A stretch of 64,000 nucleotides of DNA, taken from assembly GCA_947471745.1 (NCBI GenBank), contig CANJKZ010000826.1, positions 2,453,501-2,517,500 of the forward strand, in the 5' to 3' direction. The notes under the pieces are model-generated. The model ran no database searches. It was not told the origin of the DNA and saw only the letters and a program-made list of their open reading frames with translations. Source of the DNA: Closterium sp. Naga37s-1 (Eukaryota; Streptophyta; Zygnematophyceae; Desmidiales; Closteriaceae). Both the position numbers and the translations under genes were made by a program. Of the stretch, positions 10,101 through 20,185 are shown piece by piece. Within the stretch, counting starts at the first letter, position 1. Every line of letters begins with the position of its first letter.

Positions 10101-12923
10101 GTTCACTCACCTCGTGGGAGTGTCTTGACAAAGCTGAAGCAGCAGCAGCAGCAGTGGCGCGTTCACTCACCTCGTGGGAGTGTCTTGACAAAGCTGAAGC
10201 AGCAGCAGCAGCAGTGGCGCGTTCACTCACCTTGTGGGAGTGTCTTGACAAAGCTGAAGCAGCAGCAGCAGCAGTGGCGCGTTCACTCACCTCGTGGGAG
10301 TGTCTTGACAAAGCTGAAGCAGCAGCAGCAGCAGTGGCGCGTTCACTCACCTCGTGGGAGTGTCTTGACAAAGCTGAAGCAGCAGCAGCAGCAGTGGCGC
10401 GTTCACTCACCTCGTGGGAGTGTCTTGACAAAGCTGAAGCAGCAGCAGCAGCAGTGGCGCGTTCACTCACCTCGTGGGAGTGTCTTGACAAAGCTGAAGC
10501 AGCAGCAGCAGCAGTGGCGCGTTCACTCACCTCGTGGGGGTGTCTTGACAAAGCTGAAGCAGCAGCAGCAGCAGTGGCGCGTTCACTCACCTCGTGGGAG
10601 TGTCTTGACAAAGCTGAAGCAGCAGCAGCAGCAGTGGCGCGTTCACTCACCTCGTGGGAGTGTCTTGACAAAGCTGAAGCAGCAGCAGCAGCAGTGGCGC
10701 GTTCACTCACCTTGTGGGAGTGTCTTGACAAAGCTGAAGCAGCAGCAGCAGCAGTGGCGCGTTCACTCACCTCGTGGGAGTGTCTTGACAAAGCTGAAGC
10801 AGCAGCAGCAGCAGTGGCGCGTTCACTCACCTCGTGGGAGTGTCTTGACAAAGCTGAAGCAGCAGCAGCAGCAGTGGCGCGTTCACTCACCTCGTGGGAG
10901 TGTCTTGACAAAGCTGAAGCAGCAGCAGCAGCAGTGGCGCGTTCACTCACCTCGTGGGAGTGTCTTGACAAAGCTGAAGCAGCAGCAGCAGCAGTGGCGC
11001 GTTCACTCACCTCGTGGGGGTGTCTTGACAAAGCTGAAGCAGCAGCAGCAGCAGTGGCGCGTTCACTCACCTCGTGGGAGTGTCTTGACAAAGCTGAAGC
11101 AGCAGCAGCAGCAGTGGCGCGTTCACTCACCTCGTGGGAGTGTCTTGACAAAGCTGAAGCAGCAGCAGAAGCAGTGGCGCGTTCACTCACCTCGTGGGAG
11201 TGTCTTGACAAAGCTGAAGCAGCAGCAGCAGCAGTGGCGCGTTCACTCACTTCGTGGGGGTGTCTTGACAAAGCTGAAGCAGCAGCAGCAGCAGTGGCGC
11301 GTTCACTCACCTCGTGGGGGTGTCTTGACAAAGCTGAAGCAGCAGCAGCAGCAGTGGCGCGTTTACTCACCTCGTGGGAGTGTCTTGACAAAGCTGAAGC
11401 AGCAGCAGCAGCAGTGGCGCGTTCACTCACCTCGTGGGAGTGTCTTGACAAAGCTGAAGCAGCAGCAGCAGCAGTGGCGCGTTCACTCACCTCGTGGGAG
11501 TGTCTTGACAAAGCTGAAGCAGCAGCAGCAGCAGTAGCGCGTTCACTCACCTCGTGGGGGTGTCTTGACAAAGCTGAAGCAGCAGCAGCAGCAGTGGCGC
11601 GTTCACTCACCTCGTGGGAGTGTCTTGACAAAGTTGAAGCAGCAGCAGCAGCAGTGGCGCGTTCACTCACCTCGTGGGAGTGTCTTGACAAAGCTGAAGC
11701 AGCAGCAGCAGCAGTGGCGCGTTCACTCACCTCGTGGGAGTGTTTTGACAAAGCTGAAGCAGCAGCAGCAGCAGTGGCGTGTTCACTCACCTCGTGGGAG
11801 TGTCTTGACAAAGCTGAAGCAGCAGCAGCAGCAGTGGCGCGTTCACTCACCTCGTGGGTGTGTCTTGACAAAGCTGAAGCAGCAGCAGCAGCAGTGGCGC
11901 GTTCACTCACCTCGTGGGGGTGTCTTGACAAAGCTGAAGCAGCAGCAGCAGCAGTGGCGCGTTCACTCACCTCGTGGGGGTGTCTTGACAAAGCTGAAGC
12001 AGCAGCAGCAGCAGTGGCGCGTTCACTCACCTCGTGGGAGTGTCTTGACAAAGCTGAAGCAGCAGCAGCAGCAGTGGCGCGTTCACTCCGCGTGCAGTTC
12101 CTCCGTGCACACTTGGTTTGGGAGGGAGGGTCCTAACACTTCAAATGAGCGGCAGCAGTGCCACGCTCACTCACCTTGTGGGAGTGACGTGACAAAGCTA
12201 AAGCAGCAGCAGCAGTGGCTCTGAGGTATGAGAAAATGACAGGGCCGCTGAGGGAAAGGCGCACTTACCATGTGGGAGTGGGTGTAAGTCTGGCGTTGAG
12301 CTGCTGGTTGCAGGGGACTTGCGGTTGGAGCTGTCGGCATTGCTGGAGCTGCTGACCGCGTTGCTGATGCTGCTGTTGGCGTCGCCGGTGCTGCTGCTGG
12401 CAGGAGTGCCGTGCGTGCCGTGCTCCCCCTCATCCCTAGTGGGAAGAGCGGGGGTACTTCCACCTCCAGCTCCGCCTTCGCCTCCACACTCTGTGGGGGG
12501 TTTGAAGGGGGAGTGGCGAGGTTGAGGGGGTCAGGGTGAGGGACAAGGTGAAGCCTGCAGATCCGTGCACGCCTGCAGATCCGTGCACGCCTGCTGATCC
12601 GTGCACGCCTGCAGATCCGTGCACGCCTGTAGATCCGTGCACGCCTGCAGATCCGTGCACGCCTGCAGATCCGTGCACGCCTGTAGATCCGTGCACGCCT
12701 GCAGATCCGTGCACGCCTGCAGATCCGTGCACGCCTGCAGATCCGTGCACGCCTGCAGATCCGTGCACGCCTGCAGTTCCGTGCACGCCTGCAGATTCGA
12801 TGCACCAATGAATTCGATGTCCATTCTCATTTTCCACGATAGGTTTGAATGTGCATCTCGTAGTGCGATAAGAAACTCACCGATCTGCAGCGCAGATCGC
12901 GCTGCTGCATCGGAGTCGTCCAT
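7127..12923 (-). CDS. Coiled-coil protein gene B (paralogue of gene A)
   Basis: Family not recognised. Start ATG at 12921-12923 opens exon 12881-12923 (MDDSDAAARSALQI), followed by 12269-12490 (Ser/Ala-rich linker) and microexon 12175-12197 (23 nt), with agreeing phases. After a 60-bp array come 8405-8512, 8019-8143 and 7127-7231. Exon 8405-8512 is 108 nt with the same phase as gene A exon 1243-1350. Exon 12269-12490 and its flanks align base by base with 2450-2787. The 7127-7231 exon (KLQQQVEAQQ, heptad-like) corresponds to gene A exon 516-590 but has no stop. No counterpart of gene A exons 175-354 or 24-108 was seen below 7127, where RT debris lies, so the gene is probably 3'-truncated or continues in unrecognised exons. 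The link between 12175 and 8512 is unresolved. Confidence 0.5.
7619..7888. repeat. 11-bp minisatellite, about 24 copies
   Basis: Head-to-tail GTGCATTCAGT units with a few CATCCA variants at the left end, in an intron of gene B. The plus-strand open frames across it are repeat artefacts. Confidence 0.95.
8866..12090. repeat. 60-bp tandem array of a microexon with both splice sites, about 53 copies
   Basis: On the gene strand each unit reads (CTG)n CTTCAG | 23-nt microexon ending CCCACGAG | GTGAGTG. An acceptor and a donor therefore flank the same 23 nt in every unit (for example 8890-8912). Most units are exactly 60 bp; those near 8900-9150 and 9430 vary in CAG number. Single-copy ancestors are the microexons at 12175-12197 and 2489-2511. 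Large open frames on both strands result from the multiple-of-three period. Confidence 0.97.
12548..12797. repeat. 18-bp minisatellite, about 14 copies
   Basis: Unit GCAGATCCGTGCACGCCT on the plus strand, in the first intron of gene B. On the gene strand each unit contains the acceptor-like ATCTGCAG. Degenerate longer versions (GTGCACGGAGGATCTGCA) occur in gene A near 2305-2330 and 2405-2430. Confidence 0.95.
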
Positions 12924-13960
12924 CTTTGATCTCGCAGTCCACTTGCAGAAAGTTGGTTAAAAACTCCTACTAAGTCGTCTCCGGAATGCGACGGATCCGC
13001 GTGTTACTGCGTGTGCTATGGTCTTCGAAAATTAGTTGAAAGGAAGCATGACCCTGGGAAAAGAGGAGAATCTGAGAAAGTCGGCTTACTCTCGCGTGGT
13101 ATGCTAACTTTGAGACGAGAATGTGTGTCGTGTGCTGTGGCGTGGTGCAAGCTTGCTTGCGAGTTGGCATACTAATTCCAAGGGAGGACCACATCGTGAA
13201 TTGATGTGAACCAATCAAGTTGAGTCTAATAAGAGAGAGCTAATCCGGAGAGCGGAGCGCGCGTTGAGCTGGCGTTCTGGTGTGTTAGCTTGCTAACTCC
13301 AAGGTGGGACCTCTGTGAATCTGGAAAGCGTGGTGAAACGGATGGGATGCAATCAAGGGAAGGAGCTGATGGTACAAGATACAAGCGTGTAGTTTCGATT
13401 AGAGTTCTACGTTTCGGCAATGAAATTTGAACTCTGGGAAAGTTCACTTTTTGCTCACTGTTTGATTCAAAGCGTTTCAGTACGTTTCTGCGCAATCGGA
13501 AGCGGTTGTTTCACCTCTCGAACCATCAACGAACAAATCCCGTGACCCACACAATGTGTGTGCTCTGGCGATGAAGGAAGGAGAGGGCTGACTTAGTCTG
13601 CCTGAAAAACGACTAAAGCAAGCAATCATGGCTAATCAAGGCGTCAGTGTTGTGCATGCGCGTGCTCTCGCGCGCTCCGCGCGCATGCAGGAGGCCGCGA
13701 AGCAGTGGGTGGCGACGCCGCTGCTTCAGTAGCGGGCGCGAGAGGGTGGATGCGCGAGGAGCGGAGTGGGAGGGCCCTCGCGAAGGAGTCAGGATGAGCC
13801 AGGATGGAGTTAAAAGCGCCGCGGTCCGATTAGTTTCTCACACCGATCTTCTCGTCCCTCTCTCACGCTCTCATTCCGCGCGAAATCACAGACAAGGCGC
13901 GGGCGAGGGACGGACAGACGAGGCAAAAGTCAAGATACGGAAAGCAAGATCTTCGCGACT
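12924..13960. other. Intergenic region upstream of gene B
   Basis: No convincing gene. It should contain the promoter of gene B (minus), but I could not fix a TATA box. A 34-codon plus-strand frame starts at an ATG at 13628 in good context, with no supporting donor or homology. Loose repeats of a TTGGCATACTAATTCCAAG-like motif occur near 13100-13310. Confidence 0.5.
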
Positions 13961-14084
13961 GTAATTTGCTGTGCGCGCGGTGCGCGCGAAATTGCGCGTG
14001 GAGGAGCGCGCGGCGCTGCCCTTCGCTGCGACGAAGGGCGCGCGGTCGTCAGGTGAGGTGGACGAGGGAGGAGGGACGGGCACG

Positions 14085-14420
14085 GTGGGGAGGGGGAAGG
14101 TGGTGAGGGGAAGGTGGGGAGGGGGAAGGTGGGGAGGGGAAGGTGGGGAGGGGAAGGTCGCGGCGCTGCCCTTCCCCGCGACGAACGATGCGCCGGTGCC
14201 AGGTGAGGTGGACGAGGGGGGTGCGGGGAGGGGAGGGTGAGGTGGGGAGGGGGGAGGTGGTGGGGGGAGGGCGCAGTGGGGAGGGGGAGGTGGTGGGGGG
14301 AGGGCGCAGTGGGGAGAAGGGAAGGTGGGAGGGGAGGGCGCAGTGGGGAAGGTGGAGGGTCGGGGAGCGGAGGGCGCAGTGAGGACGGGGGAGGGTGGGG
14401 AGGGGAAGGCGCAGTGGGGA
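14085..14420 (+). other. G-rich tract, G-quadruplex prone
   Basis: About 330 bp of irregular GGTGGGGAGGGGAAGG-type repeats on the plus strand. It also contains three diverged copies of a CGCGGCGCTGCCCTTC-like segment (about 14009-14052, 14158-14206, 14431-14460), two of which end at CAG|GTGAGG. Poly-Gly or poly-Pro frames here are low-complexity artefacts. Confidence 0.7.
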
Positions 14421-14754
14421 AGGGGAAAGGTCGCGGCGCTGCCCGTTGCCGCGTCAGACGTGGGTGCATGTTTGCCCTCGCTCCCACATCTCTCCGCTTT
14501 TCCGCTTCTCGCCCCCACATCACTCCCTCTTCTTCTTCCCGCGAACCCCTCCCCACCTCTCCGTCACCTTCCCCCCTTCCTCTCCACCACACCTCTCTGC
14601 CCGCCTCTCTCGTGCCCACTTCCCCAAGCCCGCCTCCCCCTCTATCCGTCCTACCCGCCACCCTTCACCTCCCTCTCCCCCATTGCCCAACCCCTTGTGG
14701 GCCTGGCCATAATGGCAGCAGCTGCCGCGCGCACCTCGGGGAGAGAGAGGGGCC

Positions 14755-15123
14755 AAGCTGAGGTGCTGTGCGGAGATAGAAGCACAGCGGGCAGCACTGC
14801 CAGTGGTGGCGGGGGAGGGTGACGGGGTGGAGGCTGCGGGGAGCAGCAGTGCTGTGTGCGGCGAGACGGGGTCGGGAAAACAATCAGTATCAAAGAAGTT
14901 CCGCAGGTGCTGTGGTGTGGGGGAAAGGGCAGGTGCGCGTGGTGTGGGGGAAAGGGCAGGTGCGTGCAGTGTGGGGGAAAGGGCAGGTGCGAGCGGTGTG
15001 GGGAAGGGCCAGGTGAGTGCGGTGGGGTGGGAGAGGTACATGGAGGCCAGCCCTGCCAGCCTTGTGTGCGGTGAGACGGGGTCGGGCAAGACCATGCAAG
15101 TGCCACTGAGACACTTGACATGG
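14755..15123 (+). pseudogene. DEAH-box RNA helicase N-terminal fragment (motif I only), duplicated
   Basis: Two plus-strand segments contain the DEAH/RHA helicase motif I. Copy 1 (14755-14906) has EIEAQRAALPVV followed after about 20 residues by VCGETGSGK; copy 2 (about 15031-15123) has VCGETGSGKTMQVP. This layout, a charged helix, an R--LP motif and then CGETGSGKT-QVP, resembles DHX37/Ecm16-type helicases. Copy 1 loses the Thr after the P-loop Lys and ends at an AG|GT. Motifs Ia-VI are absent downstream in at least 5 kb, so this is a truncated fragment. Known family members are ATP-dependent RNA helicases of about 1,000 residues or more. Confidence 0.6.
14907..15012 (+). repeat. 26-27 bp tandem repeat of a donor site, 4 copies
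   Basis: Each unit runs from GTGC to GGGCAG, so unit borders are CAG|GTG. The first copy follows the helicase exon end at 14906 and the last ends at a consensus CAG|GTGAGTG near 15012. This is a donor-side ladder next to helicase copy 1. Confidence 0.85.
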
Positions 15124-16200
15124 TGGTATCATCATGTCATAAGATTTTTAACATGCAGATTTACATGCGTTGAACTGTATTTCATGCAATTCATCATGCC
15201 ATGTTTCATCCATGCATCCATCAAGCATCATGTGCTGCAGCTCATAGCAATTGTTTCACATTATATACATGAGAAGTTAGCGTATGCTTTTATGTCATTT
15301 TCATTCAATTTAGCATGACTGAATATGACATCCAACGCTTCGCCCCTTCCCTCCTCCTCCCCTTCTTCCCCCCCCCCCCCCCCCCCCCCCCCTTTTCCCC
15401 CCCAATTCAGGTGCTTGGGACTGTTTCAGCACTCACGGGCCTCGAGCTTTGGGAGCTTGACAAAAGGCTCGCTACGCTGAAGAGACCGGGCTTGACAAGG
15501 GTTGGGTTGTCATGATACAACTACCCTGTTGGTCAAATACTGCTGGTAGTGGTAGGGCACCTGAATCTGTTTCCCGTGCATGATCTCTCGCTTGCTGTCA
15601 TTCTCGGGCCAACTCAAGCCCCAGCCACATGCGACGGATGCAATAGGCATGCCGCGCTCCGCTCACAACTCCAACAGTCGTGGCAGCTGCCCTGCCGCTT
15701 CTGGTCAATTGCAGTGATGTCAACCAAATGCTCTGTATTTAGAAAGCTTGCTTTCTTGTTGTAGCAATGGCATCGTCTCATTTCAAATGGGACCTGCCCA
15801 GATAAGGTCATGTGCACACAACACAGGTGGTTGGCAAGCAACGCAATAGCTATGGCCAGGCCATTAGCTTTGGAGGATTAGCTGGACATGTGTATTCCTT
15901 CTTAGCTACAACCGTACGCGCTGCAAAGTCACACTTGAAGTTTGTTAGTCAGCTGAGCCAACTCGTACGGTGCCGGTACCGTAGCCTGAACTTGTTGCAG
16001 TGACGCACCTCTCTTTGACTCCGGTACATTTTTATCATCTAAGAATGCTTCCAGCATTCCAGTCCAAGGTTCTCACACTTGCTACAAACAAATTCCGACT
16101 TGGACAATACGGTATATTCAGATAAACACTGCCTGTTCTCCATCGAGCAAAACCAAGTGGTGCGTGTCCCCTGTGTTCCTATGACCCTCTTGTCACCCCT
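15124..16200 (+). other. AT-richer region, possible retroelement tail
   Basis: No intact gene. A C25 run (15368-15392) precedes an acceptor-like AATTCAG at 15410. The last part (about 16035-16215, plus strand) reads NKFRLGQYGIF, a stop, then CPLC. This loosely resembles the C-terminal zinc-knuckle region of plant LINE-like RT proteins, but it is broken and the match is weak. Base composition is clearly less GC-rich than the flanks. Confidence 0.35.
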
Positions 16201-16660
16201 ATTGGGCCGTTATTATGGCCTGCTGCCAGTAGCACCCTTCGCAGTGTGAGGCTGAGATGGTATGCACAGCACAGGTGTGAAGCGATTGAAAGGAGGTGTA
16301 ACGCGGTTGAGGGGACGTGGTGCATCGAGCGAGACCAGCCAGTTCAGGTGCTCCCTTGTCACCACGGCCCTGACCTGGACCGTTCAAGTGCCCCGCTGCC
16401 ACCAGCACCCTTCACAGTGTGAGGCTGAGATGGTGTGCGTAGGTGTGAAGCCGTTGAAAGGAGGTGTGAGGCGGTTGAGTGGGGGGTGAGATGCGGTTGA
16501 GTGGGGGTGTAACGCAGTTGAGTGGGGGTGTGATGCGGTTGAAAGGGTTTGTGGCGCATCGAGAGAGGCCAGCCAGTTCGGGTGGTTCCCTCGTCACCAG
16601 GCCCTGACCCGAACCGTTGCAGTGCCTTGATGTCGGCACCTCCCTTCACAGTGTGGGGCT
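16199..16660 (-). repeat. Three extra copies of the bZIP terminal exon
   Basis: Units of about 200-230 bp repeat the last coding segment of the bZIP gene. The copy at about 16359-16410 still encodes ALERSRSGPW and a stop. The copies at 16590-16640 (SGPG, no stop at that point) and 16200-16240 are degenerate. All lie downstream, in gene orientation, of the copy ending at 16756. Confidence 0.8.
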
Positions 16661-16755
16661 GAGACAGTGTGTCCAGGTTTGAAGCGGTTAAGGGGGGGTG
16701 TTATGTGGTTGAGAGGGGGTGTCGCGCATCCAGCGAGACCAGGCAGCAAGGGTGG

Positions 16756-16815
16756 TCACCATGGCCCAGACCTGGACCATTGCAGTGCCTTGCTGTCAGC
16801 ACCACCCTTCCCACC

Positions 16816-16848
<33 letters not shown>

Positions 16849-19800
16849 GCCCGGCAACGGAGTGTGAGGGTGAGATGTTGTGTGCAGGTGTGAAGCGGTT
16901 GAGAGGGGGTTTGCCGGGAGATTGGACGGTCCGGCTGGTGGTGGTAGGAGACTGAGTGGCGTGCCTGCTGCCGCCGCCGCTGGTGCTGCTGCTGCCGTTG
17001 CTGGCACTGCTGTTTGTGCTGCTGCAGATAGAGAAGTAGGCATGGCTGCTGGCTGCAGCGTTTGGGGAAATTGAGGGGAGGAAGACAGGTCCGAAGGGGA
17101 TAGAGGCGAGAAAACTAAAAAAATAGAGACAAGAAAAGAAGTAATATCGATGGTGGACGGGGATACGAATCAAATCAAATCGAACGTGATGATGGGAATG
17201 AGAACTTGCCAGAAGCTGCGCTGCTGAGTGACAGCGACAGTAATGTCAACGTGATCGCACTCGCTCCAGCTGAGAAGGGGTGCGCACGCCGTGCTTCGTT
17301 CACTCAATGCGCAACGTGAACTCACCATGCTGGGGTGCGCGTGCGTGTGGGACTGCAGCAGCAGCAGCTGGGCAATCACTGCATGCTTCTTGACTCACCA
17401 TTTGCGTGTGTGACTGTGACTGCAGCTGCAGCAGCTGGGAGCGCAGCTGTTCGTTTTCTTCCTTCAACTGTGCCACCTCCGCCTCTAACTCTACTGTGTA
17501 CGCCTGGAGGGAGGGTGGGGGGAGGGCATGGGAAGAGGATCATGTGGCTCCGCTCCTGGGCACCCTTCAGGCTCCACTGTGTACGCCTGAAAGGGGGGGG
17601 GGGGGAGAGGAGAGGGGAAGGGCTGGGCGCGCAGCTGCTCGTTCTTTTCCTTCAGCTGCGCCTCTTCTGCCTCCAGCTCTACTGTATACGCCTGGAGGGT
17701 TGGAAAGGGGGGGCATGGGAGGAGGATCATGCGGTTAGGCTTCAGGGCACCTTCGCATTCAGGCTCCACTGCGTATGCCTGAGGCGGGGTTAAGGAGAGG
17801 GGAAGGGCTGGGCGCGCAGCTGCGCCACCTCCGCCTCCGGCTCTACAGTGTATGCCTGGGGGGGAAAGGGCAGGGGGGTGTGTGGCATGGGAAGGGCAGC
17901 ACGTGGTTAGACTTGAACGTGTGTATGCCTGGGTTGGGGAGAGAGGGGAGCACCAGAGGGGTGGGGCGGAGCACAGGAAGCGGTGCAGCATGGTGCAGCT
18001 TGGTGCAGCATGGTGTGAGGAGAGAGAGCAAGAGCCATGTGCACGCAAACAGCCACACGGTGACCCTGTGCCGTCCACCCTGTGCCGCGCAGCATTCTCC
18101 CTCCTCTCAAAGTACCACGGGTCTTGACTCAGTGTGGCACAGCAGCAAAACAAGAAGATCTGGAAAACGCTTCTTCACCTCACCTCAATCCATCCCACCT
18201 CACCCCACCTCACCGCACCCCACCTGTTTCCTCGCCCGGGACCGAGCGGCCGACTCTCTATTCTTGATCATCCGCTTCTGCCTCCTCTCAACGCTTCATG
18301 AGTTTTCACTCACAGCGGAGGAGCAGCAGGCAATCACATAATGTTTTCTCACCGCACCGCACCTCACCCAACCGCACCTGTTTCCTCGCCCGGGACCGAG
18401 CGGCCGACTCCCTATTCTTGATCATCCGCTTCTGCCTCCTCTCCACTGGCGCCCCTCCCCCTTCCCCACTGCGCTTCCTCCCCCTCCGCCCCGCACTCCC
18501 CCCCACGCCCCCGCTCAAAGTGTCTCCATCCCCACTCCCCCCACCTGTATCCGACTGCCCCCCTCCCCCTCCGCCGTCACTGCCCCCCCACCTCTCTCCC
18601 CCGCCCCCCACCCCATCAGCCGACACCATGCTCGCCCCAGCAAGCCCCCCCAACCCCCCTGCGCCCATGCCTGCGCCCATCCCTGCGCTCATCCCTGCGC
18701 CCATGCCTGCGCCCATGCCTCCGCCTATCCCTGCGCCCATGCCTGCGCCCACACCATACGTAGTGGGCGCCAACCCCCCACCCATCCCCACGCCTCCCCC
18801 AACGCCTCCGCCCACGCCTCCCCCAATCCCTCCCCCCATGCCCATCCCCATGGCAAGGCCACCAGCAGGGGCGGGTCCCATCGCCCCCATCGCTCCCTGC
18901 ACTCCCAGTGACCCCAGCAGCCCCCCTCCTTGCGCGCCCAGCGCTCCCAGGGAGTTCCCCCCCAGTGCTCCCAGTGAGCTCCCCCCCAGTGCTCCCAGGG
19001 ACCCCAGGGACCCGAGGGCGTTGAGGGCAGCGGCGGCAGCAGCAGCGTGGCGTGTGGCGGCGAATACAGATGCCACGTGGCTGTGCCCTGCATCTGCCAC
19101 CGCCGCTGCTGCCATCTCTACCACTGCTTGCTGCTGCTGCTGCTGCTGCTGCAACGCCTGCTCGCCTCCCCTTCCTCCCTCTCCGCCACCACCCCCACCT
19201 CCTCTCCCTCTCCCTCCCTCGCCTCCGCCCTGCCCCCCGTGCTGCTGCTGCGGGTGAAGCTGGTTCTTGTGCTGCTGCAGGAATGGCACCTTTGCTTGTC
19301 CTGCCTGCCCTGCTGCCCCCGCATGTGGGTGGAGTTCCCACCCTGTTGCCGCTGCTGTAGCTTTCGAATCATGTGCCACGTCAGCACTGCGGCCATTTGC
19401 CCCCACGCTCCCCATCCGCCCGTCCGTTCCAGTGAGTTGCCCCCCTCCTTCCCCCCCTCCACCTTCCCCCCCTCCACCTTCCCCCTCGCCCCCGCCGGCT
19501 CCGCCCTCCCCCTCTCTCCGCGCACTGCTGCCAATCCCGCCACTCGCCTCCTCCCCATCCCCCGGCTCTCCCCCTATAGCCGCTATACCCCCTATAAGCT
19601 CTTCCTTCGAAATCCCTGCGCGCACTAAAAAATCTTCCAGTGTAATTTCTGCAAACGACAATTGCCGTATTTGTTGCTGCCCCTGCCCCTGCGCTTGTTG
19701 CTGCTGCGCCTCCCCCCCTCCGCGAGTACCTTCCGCCGATGCCCCGCCCCCTTCCGCTGCTCCCCCCTCCCCCGCTAGTTCGGCCTGTATGTCTTTCCAC

Positions 19801-20099
19801 ACGTCTTCAACTGTCCGCGCAGTCAGCGCGCGCGGAAGCGCTGCGGCGGACTTCTGCCTCCGTAGCGAGCGCGCGCGCAGCAGCCCCGCGGCCTTGTCGC
19901 GCGCGCGCGGATCCGCGCCGCCGGCGGCGTGCGCGGCGGCGAGCATTTGCGACTCCTCGGCGAGCCAGACGGATCGCAGAAAGTCGTCCATGGGCATGGA
20001 TGCGACGGCGTGCGACGGGCCTGCGAACGTCGCCTGGAATTCGTCGAGCGTGAGTGAGTAGATTGACGCCTGCCGCGCTAGCAGCTCCGGGAACGCCAT
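16756..20099 (-). CDS. Group A bZIP transcription factor (ABI5/ABF/AREB type)
   Basis: Nuclear DNA-binding protein; known relatives bind ACGTG(T/G)C elements and mediate ABA and desiccation responses. ATG at 20099; exon 1 spans 18378-20099 (574 codons). Conserved motifs in order: RQASIYSLTLDEFQ (residues 9-22, SnRK2/CDPK-type site), MDDFLRSVW (about 37-45), TVEDVWKDIQAE (about 95), EITLEDFLVRAG (about 155), long Gly/Ala/Gln-rich linkers, and the basic region MIKNRESAARSRARKQ ending exactly at AAACAG|GTGCGG. The leucine-zipper exon is 17399-17503 (AYTVELEAEVAQLKEENEQL). It may be followed by 17326-17367 and by a terminal exon encoding KALQWSRSGPW and the stop at 16756, the family's C4 tail. 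Splicing between 17326 and the terminal exon is unresolved. Exon copies suggest alternative zippers and tails. The TF class is secure; orthology to a given ABF is not. Confidence 0.85.
17326..17860 (-). repeat. Leucine-zipper exon ladder of the bZIP gene
   Basis: The complete zipper exon is 17399-17503. Upstream acceptor-side copies start at CAG|GC-TA- sites near 17853, 17787, 17695 and 17593. The 17695 copy still encodes AYTVELEAEEAQLKEKNEQL and the others break off after 10-20 codons. Downstream, 17326-17367 repeats the Gln/His-rich donor-side end (LLLLQSHTHAHPSM before GTGAGT). Confidence 0.85.
18224..18288 (-). repeat. Second copy of the bZIP basic-region coding segment
   Basis: Repeats 18378-18442 almost exactly: both encode QKRMIKNRESAARSRARKQ up to an AAACAG|GT donor. 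The second copy has a possible acceptor (GCGTTGAG) at its 5' border. It lies in intron 1. Confidence 0.9.
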
Positions 20100-20101
20100 G
20101 G

Positions 20102-20185
20102 CGCGCGGGCGGAGGGCGGAGAGGCGGAGCGGCGGAAAGGCGGAGAAGCGGAAAGGCGGAAAGGTGGAGAGGCGGAGGCGGGAAA
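20102..20185. repeat. GGCGGAAA-type purine repeat in the bZIP 5' leader
   Basis: Irregular GGCGGA / GGCGGAAAGGCGGAG units directly upstream of the bZIP ATG. On the gene strand this is a CT-rich leader (TCCGCC), a common 5'-UTR composition in plants. Confidence 0.7.

Noticed and set aside
8656-12136. Ala/Gln-rich proteins of about 880-1,130 codons on both strands
   Set aside because: The 60-bp period keeps several frames open; the units contain GT-AG splice signals instead of a continuous coding pattern.
13628-13732. Short plus-strand ORF MANQGVSVVHARALARSARM
   Set aside because: Only 34 codons, no donor near its end and no family match, though the ATG context is good.
13886-14822. Pro- or Gly-rich ORFs on both strands
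   Set aside because: Low-complexity G-rich/C-rich DNA leaves many frames open; no conserved block.
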